Positions 1 through 9,289 of a stretch of 35,378 bases of DNA are shown one piece after another (position 1 is the stretch's first letter; every line of letters begins with the position of its first letter). The notes beneath the pieces are model-generated. The model was not told where the DNA came from, made no database searches, and saw nothing but the letters and a program-made list of their open reading frames with translations. Made by a program: the position numbers and the translations under genes. This DNA comes from Lutibacter sp. (GTDB taxonomy: Bacteria > Bacteroidota > Bacteroidia > Flavobacteriales > Flavobacteriaceae), in NCBI RefSeq assembly GCF_013041805.1, contig NZ_JABDRI010000080.1, positions 1 through 35,378 on the forward strand, written 5' to 3'.

Positions 1-1458
1 GATTTTATACGTGAAGAAAATGTAATTGCAGGAGAATCAGGAGGAATTACCCAACACATTGGTGCATATGGAGTTGAGTTAAAAAGTGGACAAAAAATTG
101 CTTTTCTTGATACTCCGGGTCACGAGGCTTTTACAGCAATGCGTGCTCGTGGAGGTCAAGTAGCCGATATCGTAATTATTGTAATTGCAGCAGATGATGA
201 TGTAATGCCGCAAACGAAAGAAGCAATTAGTCATGCGCAAGCAGCCGGTGTGCCAATTGTGTTTGCCATTAATAAAATAGATAGACCAACAGCAAATCCA
301 GATAAAATTAAAGAACAACTTTCAGCTATGAATCTATTAGTTGAAGATTGGGGAGGAAAAATACAATCACATAACATATCAGCAAAAACTGGTGAAGGAG
401 TTGATGAATTACTTGAAAAAGTATTGCTAGAGGCTGAAATGTTAGCCTTAAAAGCAAATCCAAATAAACGTGCAGTTGGTACTGTTGTTGAAGCCTTATT
501 AGATAAAGGACGTGGTTATGTTTCAACTATTTTAGTTCAAGAAGGAACGTTAAAAATTGGTGATTACATGCTAGCCGGTAAAAATAGTGGTAAGGTAAAA
601 GCAATGTTTGATGAACGAGGGAATAATTTGGATGAAGCAGGACCATCGACACCAGTGTCTATACTTGGTTTAGATGGAGCGCCACAAGCGGGTGATAAAT
701 TTCATATTTTTGAAGATGAAAAAGAAGCAAAACAAATTGCGACCAAACGTTCACAGTTGCAACGTGAGCAATCTGTAAGAACACAACGTCATATAACATT
801 AGATGAAATTGGAAGAAGAATTGCTTTAGGAGACTTTAAGGAATTAAATATCATTTTAAAAGGTGATGTTGATGGATCAGTTGAAGCATTAACAGATTCA
901 TTCCAAAAATTGTCTACAGATGAAATACAAGTAAATATCATTCATAAAGGTGTGGGAGCAATTACTGAATCTGATGTTTTATTAGCTTCAGCTTCTGACG
1001 CTATTATTGTTGGATTTAATGTTAGACCTTCTGGTAACGCAAGGTTACTTGCGGATAACGAAGAAATTGATGTAAGAACTTATTCTATTATCTACGATGC
1101 GATTAATGATTTACGCGATGCCATGGAAGGTATGTTATCTGCTGAAATTAAGGAGGAAGTAATTGGTAATGTTGAGATTAGAGAAATTTTTAAAATTTCT
1201 AAAGTTGGAAATATTGCAGGTTGTATGGTAGTGAGCGGTAAAATTATGAGAACGTCGAAAATTAGAATTATTAGAGATGGTGTAGTTGTTCATTCAGGTG
1301 AATTAATTGCTTTAAAACGTTTTAAAGATGATGCTAAAGAAGTTACTAAAGGATTTGATTGTGGTATTCAAATTAAAAACTTTAATAATATCGAGATCAA
1401 TGATGTGATTGAAGCATATCAAGAAGTTGAAGTTAAAAAGAAGTTAAAAAGAAATTAA
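1..1458 (+). CDS. infB: Translation initiation factor IF-2, 3' part (5' end outside window)
   Basis: IF-2 is the GTPase that brings initiator tRNA to the 30S subunit and promotes subunit joining in the cytoplasm. The reading frame is open from base 1, so the gene starts upstream; 485 codons lie in the window. Visible GTPase motifs are G3 DTPGHE (residues 37-42 of the visible part), G4 NKID and G5 SAKTGEG. The G1 P-loop lies before the window. After the G domain come the beta-barrel domain II, IF-2 domain 3 and the C-terminal initiator-tRNA-binding barrel, ending in a Lys-rich tail. An internal ATG at 139 is not the true start, because conserved G2/G3 sequence lies upstream of it. The gene ends at a strong hairpin terminator and converges on the SPOR gene. 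Identification is near certain. Confidence 0.97.
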   Translation, partial: DFIREENVIAGESGGITQHIGAYGVELKSGQKIAFLDTPGHEAFTAMRARGGQVADIVIIVIAADDDVMPQTKEAISHAQAAGVPIVFAINKIDRPTANPDKIKEQLSAMNLLVEDWGGKIQSHNISAKTGEGVDELLEKVLLEAEMLALKANPNKRAVGTVVEALLDKGRGYVSTILVQEGTLKIGDYMLAGKNSGKVKAMFDERGNNLDEAGPSTPVSILGLDGAPQAGDKFHIFEDEKEAKQIATKRSQLQREQSVRTQRHITLDEIGRRIALGDFKELNIILKGDVDGSVEALTDSFQKLSTDEIQVNIIHKGVGAITESDVLLASASDAIIVGFNVRPSGNARLLADNEEIDVRTYSIIYDAINDLRDAMEGMLSAEIKEEVIGNVEIREIFKISKVGNIAGCMVVSGKIMRTSKIRIIRDGVVVHSGELIALKRFKDDAKEVTKGFDCGIQIKNFNNIEINDVIEAYQEVEVKKKLKRN

Positions 1459-1474
1459 ACTTCTAATTAGATAT

Positions 1475-1504
1475 AAAAAAAGCTCGCATTTGCGAGCTTT
1501 TTTT
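1475..1504. terminator. Bidirectional intrinsic terminator between infB and the SPOR gene
   Basis: A perfect inverted repeat has arms at 1475-1488 and 1491-1504. The GC-rich core GCTCGCA is flanked by a run of A on one side and T on the other, so it can stop transcription from both converging genes. Confidence 0.9.
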
Positions 1505-1519
1505 GTAAACATTAAATAG

Positions 1520-1891
1520 CTAAATTTTATCTTCTAAAACAATTGCACCTGAAAATTTTTCTTTAATAATATTTAAAACTTTATCAGCCTCTAATCTTGT
1601 AGTAAAATTTCCTACTTGCGTTTTCCATTCTGGTGATTTATATTGTATGTGTGTTGTGTAATCAGGAAATTCTAAATTAAAATTAGATTTAATCTGATAT
1701 GCTTCTTCTTCATTTCCATTATATAATTGTATTTTATATACAACTGAGTTTTTATTTTTCTTATTAAACTCCCTTTTTTGAGTTATTAACGTGTTAATTT
1801 TATCGCTTTCAATTTGTGAGTATAAATTTGAAATTCCTAATATAAACACCATTATTGGTAGAAAAGTCATTTTTTTTAGCGAAACAGTCAT
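1520..1891 (-). CDS. Small exported SPOR-domain protein
   Basis: From the ATG at 1891 this is a protein of about 123 residues. A hydrophobic signal segment (about residues 8-24, FLPIMVFILGISNLYSQ) is followed by a Lys-rich linker and a C-terminal SPOR-like module of about 70 residues (VVYKIQLYNGNEEEAY ... YKSPEWKTQVGNFTTRLEAD). SPOR domains bind denuded peptidoglycan glycans, so a periplasmic cell-wall role is likely. The frame stays open 24 codons further up to 1963. I prefer the ATG at 1891 because it starts directly before the signal peptide, and a TAAATTTG promoter-like element lies just upstream at 1909-1916. A SPOR gene between infB and the act operon is a common flavobacterial arrangement. 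Confidence 0.8.
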   Translation of the reverse strand: MTVSLKKMTFLPIMVFILGISNLYSQIESDKINTLITQKREFNKKNKNSVVYKIQLYNGNEEEAYQIKSNFNLEFPDYTTHIQYKSPEWKTQVGNFTTRLEADKVLNIIKEKFSGAIVLEDKI

Positions 1892-1908
1892 AATTATTAT
1901 TTTTTTTT

Positions 1909-1916
1909 CAAATTTA
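1909..1916 (-). promoter_or_regulatory. Candidate -7 element for the SPOR gene
   Basis: On the minus strand this reads TAAATTTG, matching the Bacteroidota -7 consensus TAnnTTTG, 17 bases before the ATG at 1891. No clear -33 TTTG lies at the usual spacing. The match could arise by chance in AT-rich DNA. Confidence 0.4.
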
Positions 1917-1993
1917 AAGTTTTCTTTTTGATGAATGATTGCTAAGTTACTATTTAGAATCATTATAAATTAGAACGAACGTAATTTTTGTAT

Positions 1994-2023
1994 TTTGAAG
2001 TTTATATTTATATAGTACTTTTG
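1994..2023 (+). promoter_or_regulatory. Candidate promoter of the act operon
   Basis: TTTG at 1994-1997 and TACTTTTG at 2016-2023 match the Bacteroidota -33 and -7 elements with an 18-base spacer, close to the usual 19-21. The start site would fall near 2030, leaving a leader of about 75 bases before actA. Confidence 0.55.
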
Positions 2024-2105
2024 TCAAATCCTTTAAAAAATGACTTTAGTCATACTTTAAATGAAAATATTGTACCAAACAAGAAAGAAAAGATTTTTTT
2101 TACTT

Positions 2106-3668
2106 ATGAAAAGTGTTAAATTACACAGTCAATTATCAAGATTAGTCGTTAGTAGTCTTGCTTTCCTTTTACTATTTTCACTTAGTTTATCTGCTCAACA
2201 GGCCGATGTAGCCAATGGAGAGAAACTCTTCAAAGCCAATTGTGCGGCTTGCCATAAACTAGATAAAAAATTGATTGGACCAGCCTTATTAGGTGTGTCG
2301 GAGAGGAGAGATCAAGATTGGTTAATTTCTTGGATTAAAGATAGTCCAGGAATGATCAAGTCAGGTGATAAACTTGCAATTCAGGTTTTCGAAGAAAACA
2401 ATAAATTGCCAATGACAGCAAATCCGCATTTGTCAGATCAGGATATTATTGATATTCTTGAATATACCAAAGGTGAAGAAGTGGTTGAGGCTGCTCCAGT
2501 TGCACAAGAGGTTGATCCTGGAGTTGAACGTGGGAAACAAATTTTTAAGCAACAATGTGCAGCTTGTCATAAACTGGAGGGAAAACTTATTGGGCCACCG
2601 CTATTACATATTGAAGATAAATATGAAGCAGATTGGCTAAAACTTTGGATCAAGGACAATGCAGCTCTGATTGCTTCAGGTGATAAACTTGCAATTGAAG
2701 CATCACAATATGCGCCAATTGCTATGACCGCATTTCCGCAGCTTACTGATCAAGACTTAGATGATTTGTTAAAATATATGGCGGTTGGTGATATTGATAA
2801 AATGGCACCAGTTGCTGCTGGAACTGACAATACTGTATTTAAAAATCCAAGTTTTGGAGTTTTACCTACTTTAGGTTTAACAATTCTTGCATTTTTAGTA
2901 TTAGTTTTAATTGTGGCTAGTACAACATCAAGAAAAGTGGATGAGGATGAAGAGTCAACAGGAAGTATGTTGAAAATGCTCATATTTAATCCATTCTTGC
3001 GATTTTTAACATTGATTTTTGTTTTATTAGGAGGAGCGTGGTTGTTGTTTGGATTTTTATGGCAAATTGATGTGAATGAAGGATATCAGCCTATTCAACC
3101 AATAGCTTTCTCACATGCAATTCATGCAGGGGATAACAAAATTGATTGTGAATATTGTCACTCATCAGCAAAAAACAGTAAAACTTCTGGTGTTCCTTCA
3201 GCAAATGTTTGTATGAACTGTCATAAATCAATTTCAGAATATAATGGAGAGCTGTTTGGAGACTATACCAAGGAAGACTTAGATAATGAAATTCAAAAAA
3301 TTTATGATGCAGTAGGTTGGGATAAAGAAAACCTAGCGTATATTGAAGGAGCAGAACAAAAACCAATTGAATGGATTAGAATTCATAATTTGGCAGATTT
3401 CGCCTATTATAATCACGCTCAACACGTAACAGTGGCTGGAATTGAATGTCAGAAATGTCACGGTCCAGTTGAGGAAATGCACGATATGTATCAGTATTCT
3501 CCACTTACAATGGATTGGTGCATTACTTGTCATAGAGAGACACAAGTAGATTTAACAGAGAGTGGATATTATAAAAACATTCATGATCAGTTAGCGAAAC
3601 AATATGGTGTAGAAAAAGTGACTGCAGCTCAAATGGGTGGATTAGAATGTGGTAAGTGTCACTATTAA
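2106..3668 (+). CDS. actA: Alternative Complex III subunit ActA, multiheme cytochrome c with two extra monoheme domains
   Basis: ActA is the periplasmic multiheme subunit that carries electrons out of Alternative Complex III. I chose the ATG at 2106 because it directly precedes a signal peptide ending around SLSAQQ; the frame is open from 2061. In numbering from 2061, two tandem monoheme cytochrome c domains have CAACH at residues 61-65 and 166-170. Two membrane helices follow at about 267-288 and 312-334. The C-terminal class III-like domain has five more CxxCH motifs at 363, 384, 463, 487 and 530. That gives seven heme sites, while the core ActA described for the family is pentaheme. The tandem N-terminal modules look like an internal duplication. 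It is first in the act operon, 33 bases before actB. Confidence 0.93.
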   Translation: MKSVKLHSQLSRLVVSSLAFLLLFSLSLSAQQADVANGEKLFKANCAACHKLDKKLIGPALLGVSERRDQDWLISWIKDSPGMIKSGDKLAIQVFEENNKLPMTANPHLSDQDIIDILEYTKGEEVVEAAPVAQEVDPGVERGKQIFKQQCAACHKLEGKLIGPPLLHIEDKYEADWLKLWIKDNAALIASGDKLAIEASQYAPIAMTAFPQLTDQDLDDLLKYMAVGDIDKMAPVAAGTDNTVFKNPSFGVLPTLGLTILAFLVLVLIVASTTSRKVDEDEESTGSMLKMLIFNPFLRFLTLIFVLLGGAWLLFGFLWQIDVNEGYQPIQPIAFSHAIHAGDNKIDCEYCHSSAKNSKTSGVPSANVCMNCHKSISEYNGELFGDYTKEDLDNEIQKIYDAVGWDKENLAYIEGAEQKPIEWIRIHNLADFAYYNHAQHVTVAGIECQKCHGPVEEMHDMYQYSPLTMDWCITCHRETQVDLTESGYYKNIHDQLAKQYGVEKVTAAQMGGLECGKCHY

Positions 3669-3701
3669 TATTAATTACGAAGTAAAATAACAAGATATAA
3701 A

Positions 3702-6700
3702 ATGGCATCAAACAAAAAATACTGGAAAAGTGTTGAAGAGCTAAAAGAAAATAGCTCGATTGTTGATACGTTAAGGCAAAACGAGTTTGTAGAAGAAATT
3801 CCTACAGAAGAGTTTTTAGGAAATAAAGAAAACCTAGAGGCGTCGTCAACATCTCGTAGAGACTTTTTAAAGTACGTAGGATTTACAACTGCTGCTGCTT
3901 CTTTAGCAGCGTGTGAAGGTCCTGTAGTAAAAACAATTCCATATGTAATCAAACCAGATGATATTATACCAGGTGTTGCAGAATACTATGCAACTACAAT
4001 GGCTGATGGTTTCGATTTTGCAAATGTATTGGTAAAAGTTAGAGAAGGACGTCCAATTAAAATTGAACCAAATAAAGAAGCAAAAGGAACTACAAATGCA
4101 CGTGTGCAGGCTTCTGTGTTATCATTATACGATAGTCATCGTTTAAAAGGTCCAAAAGTAAAGGGTGCTGATGTTTCTTGGGCAGACGTAGATAGCCAAA
4201 TTATTAAAAAATTAAACGAGGTAAAAGATGCTGGGTTACCAATAGTTCTTTTAACAGGAACTTGCGCAAGTCCATCAACTAGAACTCTAGTAAATAAATT
4301 GAACGAAACTTATGGGAATGTAAACCATGTAGTTTATGATGCCGTTTCTGAATCTACTGCGTTAGACGCTTTTAATGAAATGTATGGAACAAGAGCGTTA
4401 CCAGATTATAACTTAGAAAAGGCAGATGTTATTGTTTCTATTGGAGCTGATTTCTTAGGAGATTGGCAAGGTGGAGGTTTTGATGCTGGATATTCAAAAG
4501 GGCGTGTTCCAAAAGATGGAAAAATGTCATACCACGTTCAAATGGAATCTAATATGACGTTATCAGGTGCAAATGCTGATAAACGTGTTATGTTAAAACC
4601 ATCTGAACAAAATCAAGCACTTATAAAATTATATCAGGCTGTAGTAAAAGGTGTTTCAACTAAAGAGGCAACTCCTTTAAATGATGTAGTTCAAAAGGCT
4701 GCTGCTCAAATTAAAAGAGCGGGAAGTAAAGCAGTTGTTTTAACAGGTATTCAAGATAAAAATGCACAGTTATTGGCATTGGCAATAAACAATGCTATTC
4801 AAAGTGAAGTAATTGATGTAGTTGCTACTAAAAATATTAGACACGGTAATGACTCAAATGTAGCTCAACTAATTTCAGATATGAATGCTGGTAAAGTTGG
4901 AGCTGTTCTTATTTATAATTCAAATCCAGTATATTCTTTACCAAACACATCAGAATTTGTTGAAGGATTGAAAAAAGTAAAACTTTCTGTTGCTTTTTCA
5001 ATGCAAGATAATGAAACTGTGAGCGCTTGTGAATATGCTTTGGCGACACCTCACTATTTAGAATCTTGGGGAGATGCGTTAATCAAAAAGGGAGAATACA
5101 GTTTAATTCAGCCAACTATAAAACCATTATTTAATACTCGTCAGTTTCAAGATACTTTATTAGCTTGGACAGGAGGAACAACTTCGTTCTATGAAGTATT
5201 AAAAGAAAATTGGAATTCAAACATATTAGAAGGAACGTCATGGAATCAAGCGCTCCACGACGGAGTTTATGTAAAAGATGTTGTTTCAGAAGTGACTCCT
5301 TTAGAAGTAGATGTAGATAAAGCTGCTAGTGAATTAGCAAATATAGGAGGAAGTGATTTAGAATTAGCTTTGTATACAAAAATAGGTTTGGGAGATGGTC
5401 AAATGGCAAATAATCCTTGGTTACAAGAATTTCCAGATCCAATTACAAGAACCTCTTGGGACAACTACTTAACCATATCTAAAGCTGATGCAGAAGCAAT
5501 TGGTGTAGAAAACTATAATGTTGCAAATGGAGCATTAGATGGAAGTTTAGTAGAATTAACTGTAAATGGTATTACCGAAACCTTACCTGCGTTTATTCAA
5601 CCAGGGCAAGCTAAAGGTTCTTTAGGTTTGGCGTTGGGTTATGGAAGAACTCAAGGTTTAAAAGAAGAAATGAAAACAGGTAAGAATGCTTACCAATTTT
5701 ACAATAATTTCAAAAGTTACCAATCAAATGTTTCCTTAAAAGTAGTAGAAGGTACACATGAATTTGCATGTGTTCAATTACATAATACCTTAATGGGTAG
5801 AGGTGATATTATTAAGGAAACAACTTTAGAAGAGTATAATACAAAAGATTCAAAGGAATGGAATAAAGTTCCGATGGTTTCTTTAGATCATAATGAAGTT
5901 GAAGCAACTTCTGTTGATTTATGGGAGTCATTTGACAGATCGGTTGGTCATCATTTCAATCTTTCAATTGATTTAAATGCTTGTACTGGATGTGGAGCTT
6001 GTGTTGTTGCTTGTCACGCTGAAAATAATGTTCCAGTTGTTGGTAAGGAAGAAATTAGAAAATCACGTGATATGCATTGGTTGCGTATTGACCGTTATTA
6101 TTCTCACGAAGAAGATTTTGCAGGTGATGTGGAATTAAAAGAGAGTGGAACGGGAGTATTAGGTTATAAAAATACAATGGCTGATTTAGAAGACCCTTCT
6201 GAAAATCCTTCAGTAGCTTTTCAACCAGTAATGTGCCAACATTGTAATCATGCACCTTGTGAAACAGTTTGTCCAGTTGCGGCTACATCACATAGTCGTC
6301 AAGGTCAAAACCATATGGCGTATAACCGTTGTGTAGGTACACGTTATTGTGCAAATAACTGTCCATATAAAGTTCGTAGGTTTAATTGGTTTAATTATTC
6401 AGAGAATAGTGAATTTGACTATAATATGAACGACGATTTAGGTAAAATGGTATTAAACCCAGATGTTACTGTTCGATCGCGTGGTGTTATGGAAAAATGC
6501 TCTATGTGTATTCAAATGACTCAGGCTACTATTTTAAAAGCTAAAAAAGAAGGTCGACCAATAAATACAGATGAATTTGAAACAGCTTGTTCTAATGCTT
6601 GTAGTACTGGAGCAATGGTGTTTGGTGATATCAATCATAAAGAAGATACCGTTACTAAATTAACAGAAGATAAGAGATCTTACCATTTATTAGAGCACGT

Positions 6701-6758
6701 TGGTACAAAACCTAATGTGGTTTATCATGTAAAAGTTAAGAACACTCAAGAAGCATAA
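3702..6758 (+). CDS. actB: Alternative Complex III subunit ActB, molybdopterin-oxidoreductase-like fused to an iron-sulfur domain
   Basis: ActB is the large peripheral subunit, fusing a catalytically empty molybdopterin-oxidoreductase-like domain (about residues 80-740) to a PsrB/NrfC-like four-cluster ferredoxin domain. Residues 51-71 show a Tat-type signal (SRRDFLK, hydrophobic stretch, LAAC), so export by Tat and lipid attachment at Cys71 are likely. Iron-sulfur ligands are visible at C761/764/767/771, C845/848/853/857, the CVGTRYC group at 877-887 and C933/936, with a final Cys pair near 964-968. The Thr in CVGTRYC replaces the fourth ligand and is typical of the 3Fe-4S site in this family. 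The length of 1018 residues is normal for a flavobacterial ActB. It lies 36 bases before actC. Confidence 0.97.
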   Translation: MASNKKYWKSVEELKENSSIVDTLRQNEFVEEIPTEEFLGNKENLEASSTSRRDFLKYVGFTTAAASLAACEGPVVKTIPYVIKPDDIIPGVAEYYATTMADGFDFANVLVKVREGRPIKIEPNKEAKGTTNARVQASVLSLYDSHRLKGPKVKGADVSWADVDSQIIKKLNEVKDAGLPIVLLTGTCASPSTRTLVNKLNETYGNVNHVVYDAVSESTALDAFNEMYGTRALPDYNLEKADVIVSIGADFLGDWQGGGFDAGYSKGRVPKDGKMSYHVQMESNMTLSGANADKRVMLKPSEQNQALIKLYQAVVKGVSTKEATPLNDVVQKAAAQIKRAGSKAVVLTGIQDKNAQLLALAINNAIQSEVIDVVATKNIRHGNDSNVAQLISDMNAGKVGAVLIYNSNPVYSLPNTSEFVEGLKKVKLSVAFSMQDNETVSACEYALATPHYLESWGDALIKKGEYSLIQPTIKPLFNTRQFQDTLLAWTGGTTSFYEVLKENWNSNILEGTSWNQALHDGVYVKDVVSEVTPLEVDVDKAASELANIGGSDLELALYTKIGLGDGQMANNPWLQEFPDPITRTSWDNYLTISKADAEAIGVENYNVANGALDGSLVELTVNGITETLPAFIQPGQAKGSLGLALGYGRTQGLKEEMKTGKNAYQFYNNFKSYQSNVSLKVVEGTHEFACVQLHNTLMGRGDIIKETTLEEYNTKDSKEWNKVPMVSLDHNEVEATSVDLWESFDRSVGHHFNLSIDLNACTGCGACVVACHAENNVPVVGKEEIRKSRDMHWLRIDRYYSHEEDFAGDVELKESGTGVLGYKNTMADLEDPSENPSVAFQPVMCQHCNHAPCETVCPVAATSHSRQGQNHMAYNRCVGTRYCANNCPYKVRRFNWFNYSENSEFDYNMNDDLGKMVLNPDVTVRSRGVMEKCSMCIQMTQATILKAKKEGRPINTDEFETACSNACSTGAMVFGDINHKEDTVTKLTEDKRSYHLLEHVGTKPNVVYHVKVKNTQEA

Positions 6759-6794
6759 AAAATAATATTAATAGATAATAATTAAATAAGAATT

Positions 6795-8186
6795 ATGTCG
6801 TCTCATTACGAAGCACCTATAAGAAGACCTTTAATTGTTGGGGAAAAAAGTTACCACGATATTACCGTGGAAGTTGCAGCTCCAGTTGAAGGTAAAGCAA
6901 ATAAATTATGGTGGACCGCTTTTACAATTGCGTTGCTAGCATTCCTTTGGGGATTAGGATCAATTATTTACACTATAGGAACAGGAATTGGAGTTTGGGG
7001 TTTAAATAAAACAGTAGGTTGGGCATGGGATATTACCAACTTTGTATGGTGGGTAGGTATTGGTCACGCCGGTACACTTATTTCAGCAGTACTTTTATTA
7101 TTCCGCCAAAAGTGGAGGATGGGTATTAACCGTTCCGCTGAAGCGATGACAATTTTTTCTGTGGTACAGGCTGGTTTATTTCCAGTAATTCACATGGGAC
7201 GTGTTTGGAATGCACATTTTGTATTACCTATACCAAATCAATTTGGAACACTTTGGACAAACTTTAACTCTCCATTACTTTGGGACGTTTTTGCAATTTC
7301 GACCTATTTATCTGTTTCACTAGTTTTTTGGTGGACTGGTTTATTACCTGATTTTGCAATGTTACGTGATAGAGCTATAAGACCTTTCCAAAAGAAAATT
7401 TATAGCTTATTGAGCTTTGGTTGGAGCGGTAGAGCTAAAGACTGGCAACGTTTTGAAGAGGTTTCTTTAGTATTGGCAGGTTTAGCAACACCATTAGTAC
7501 TTTCAGTACACACCATTGTATCATTTGATTTTGCCACATCGGTAATTCCAGGTTGGCATACAACAATTTTTCCTCCTTATTTTGTTGCAGGAGCGGTATT
7601 CTCAGGATTTGCAATGGTAAATACGTTGCTAATTATTATGAGAAAAGTATCAAACCTAGAAGCCTATATTACAGTGCAACACATTGAATTAATGAACATC
7701 GTAATTATGATTACAGGTTCAATTGTTGGTTGTGCCTATATTACAGAGTTATTTATTGCTTGGTATTCAGGAGTTGAATATGAACAATATGCATTTTTAA
7801 ACAGAGCTACAGGACCTTACTGGTGGGCTTATTTATTAATGATGAGTTGTAACGTGTTCTCGCCACAATTTATGTGGTCTAAAAAGTTAAGAACAAGTAT
7901 TATGTTCTCATTCTTTATTTCTATTGTGGTAAATATCGGAATGTGGTTTGAAAGATTTGTAATTATTGTTACTTCATTACATAGAGATTATTTACCATCA
8001 TCTTGGACAATGTTCTCTCCAACGTTTGTTGATATAGGAATCTATGTTGGTACTATTGGGTTCTTTTTTGTTTTGTTCTTGTTATATGCTAGAACATTCC
8101 CGGTAATTGCGCAAGCTGAAGTAAAATCTATTTTGAAGTCATCAGGTGAACATTATAAAAAATTAAGAGACGGAAATCATGAGTAA
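6795..8186 (+). CDS. actC: Alternative Complex III subunit ActC, NrfD/PsrC-like quinol-binding membrane protein
   Basis: ActC is an integral membrane subunit expected to hold the periplasm-facing menaquinol oxidation site. After a soluble N-terminus of about 40 residues there are about ten hydrophobic helices, beginning WWTAFTIALLAFLWGLG and including a conserved WWVGIGHAGTLISA helix. The Trp/His-rich periplasmic loops (WTGLLPDF, HFVLPIPNQFGTLW) are typical of the NrfD superfamily. The stop overlaps the actD start by eight bases (ATGAGTAA), so the two are translationally coupled. Confidence 0.97.
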   Translation: MSSHYEAPIRRPLIVGEKSYHDITVEVAAPVEGKANKLWWTAFTIALLAFLWGLGSIIYTIGTGIGVWGLNKTVGWAWDITNFVWWVGIGHAGTLISAVLLLFRQKWRMGINRSAEAMTIFSVVQAGLFPVIHMGRVWNAHFVLPIPNQFGTLWTNFNSPLLWDVFAISTYLSVSLVFWWTGLLPDFAMLRDRAIRPFQKKIYSLLSFGWSGRAKDWQRFEEVSLVLAGLATPLVLSVHTIVSFDFATSVIPGWHTTIFPPYFVAGAVFSGFAMVNTLLIIMRKVSNLEAYITVQHIELMNIVIMITGSIVGCAYITELFIAWYSGVEYEQYAFLNRATGPYWWAYLLMMSCNVFSPQFMWSKKLRTSIMFSFFISIVVNIGMWFERFVIIVTSLHRDYLPSSWTMFSPTFVDIGIYVGTIGFFFVLFLLYARTFPVIAQAEVKSILKSSGEHYKKLRDGNHE

Positions 8187-8700
8187 TAAAGTAGTACAAG
8201 CAATGTATAATGATGATGATATCTTATTGGATGCAGTGAAAGAAACTCGTTCATCAAATCATCATATTGAAGAAGTTTATACACCTTTTCCAGTTCATGG
8301 ATTAGAAAAAGCAATGGGCTTAAAAGATACACGTATCGCTATTACAGCATTTATGTATGGTTGCGTTGGATTTATGTTTTCTATTTGGATGATGAATTAT
8401 ATGATGATTGAACAATGGCCTCAAGATATAGGTGGGAAGCCAAGTTTTTCTTTCATTCAAAATATGCCTGCATTCGTTCCTATTATGTTTGAAATGAGTG
8501 TGTTTTTTGCAGCGCATTTAATGGTAATTACCTTTTATATGCGTAGTAAATTATGGCCGTTTAAAGAAGCTGAAAACCCTGATCCTAGAACAACTGATGA
8601 TATGTTTGTGATGGAAGTATTAGTGGATAATAACGAAGCAGAATTAGTTTCCTTTTTAGAAAAAACGGGAACAGTTGAAATTAAAGTAACTGAAAAGTAA
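8179..8700 (+). CDS. actD: Alternative Complex III subunit ActD (DUF3341)
   Basis: This is a small subunit of 173 residues with two membrane helices, about residues 54-77 (IAITAFMYGCVGFMFSIWMM) and 96-117 (VPIMFEMSVFFAAHLMVITF). The PFPVHGLEKAMGL segment before the first helix is characteristic of DUF3341/ActD. It overlaps actC by eight bases and precedes actE by five. Its role in the complex is structural as far as is known. Confidence 0.94.
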   Translation: MSNKVVQAMYNDDDILLDAVKETRSSNHHIEEVYTPFPVHGLEKAMGLKDTRIAITAFMYGCVGFMFSIWMMNYMMIEQWPQDIGGKPSFSFIQNMPAFVPIMFEMSVFFAAHLMVITFYMRSKLWPFKEAENPDPRTTDDMFVMEVLVDNNEAELVSFLEKTGTVEIKVTEK

Positions 8701-8705
8701 TTAAA

Positions 8706-9260
8706 ATGAAAAACATTTTAAAAATAACAATAGCATTGGCTTTTACAATTTTGTTATCATCTTGTTGGAGTGATAAAACAAAGCCAAATTATCAATATAT
8801 GCCTGATATGTATAAGTCTGTAGGCTATAATACTTATTCAGTAAATCCAAACTATGAGAATGGAATGACCACTCAGCTACCTGTGGAAGGTGCAATTGCT
8901 CGAGGTCAAGTTCCATATGATTATCCAAATACTAATGAAGGATATGAAGATGCCAAGTTAAATTCAATGAATCCATTGGAAGTTAATGACCATAACTTAG
9001 AAAGAGGTGAAGATTTATATACAATTTATTGTACGGTTTGTCACGGTAAAAATGGAGAAGGAGATGGAACATTGGTGCAAAGAGAAAAGTTTTTAGGAGT
9101 TCCTAATTATAAAGATAGAGAAATAACAGAAGGTAGTATTTACTATGTAATTATGCATGGTAGAAATTTAATGGGATCTCACTCTTCTCAATTGACAGCT
9201 AAAGAACGTTGGCAAGTTACAATGTATGTAGAGCAATTAAGAAATGAATTATTAAAATAA
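8706..9260 (+). CDS. actE: Alternative Complex III subunit ActE, monoheme cytochrome c lipoprotein
   Basis: This is a 184-residue periplasmic cytochrome. A lipoprotein signal with lipobox LLSSC (Cys20) indicates N-terminal lipid anchoring. A single heme site, CTVCH, followed by GKNGEGDG lies near residues 109-121, and a distal Met ligand is likely in HGRNLMGSHSSQL. Together with ActA it forms the periplasmic electron-transfer arm. It sits between actD and actF in the usual operon order. Confidence 0.95.
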   Translation: MKNILKITIALAFTILLSSCWSDKTKPNYQYMPDMYKSVGYNTYSVNPNYENGMTTQLPVEGAIARGQVPYDYPNTNEGYEDAKLNSMNPLEVNDHNLERGEDLYTIYCTVCHGKNGEGDGTLVQREKFLGVPNYKDREITEGSIYYVIMHGRNLMGSHSSQLTAKERWQVTMYVEQLRNELLK

Positions 9261-9289
9261 CACTTTTACTAAGATAGAATTTTAAGAAT

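Noticed and set aside
2061-2105. Upstream ATG for actA at 2061
   Set aside because: It would add 15 charged residues in front of a complete signal peptide that starts at 2106; the later ATG fits secretion better.
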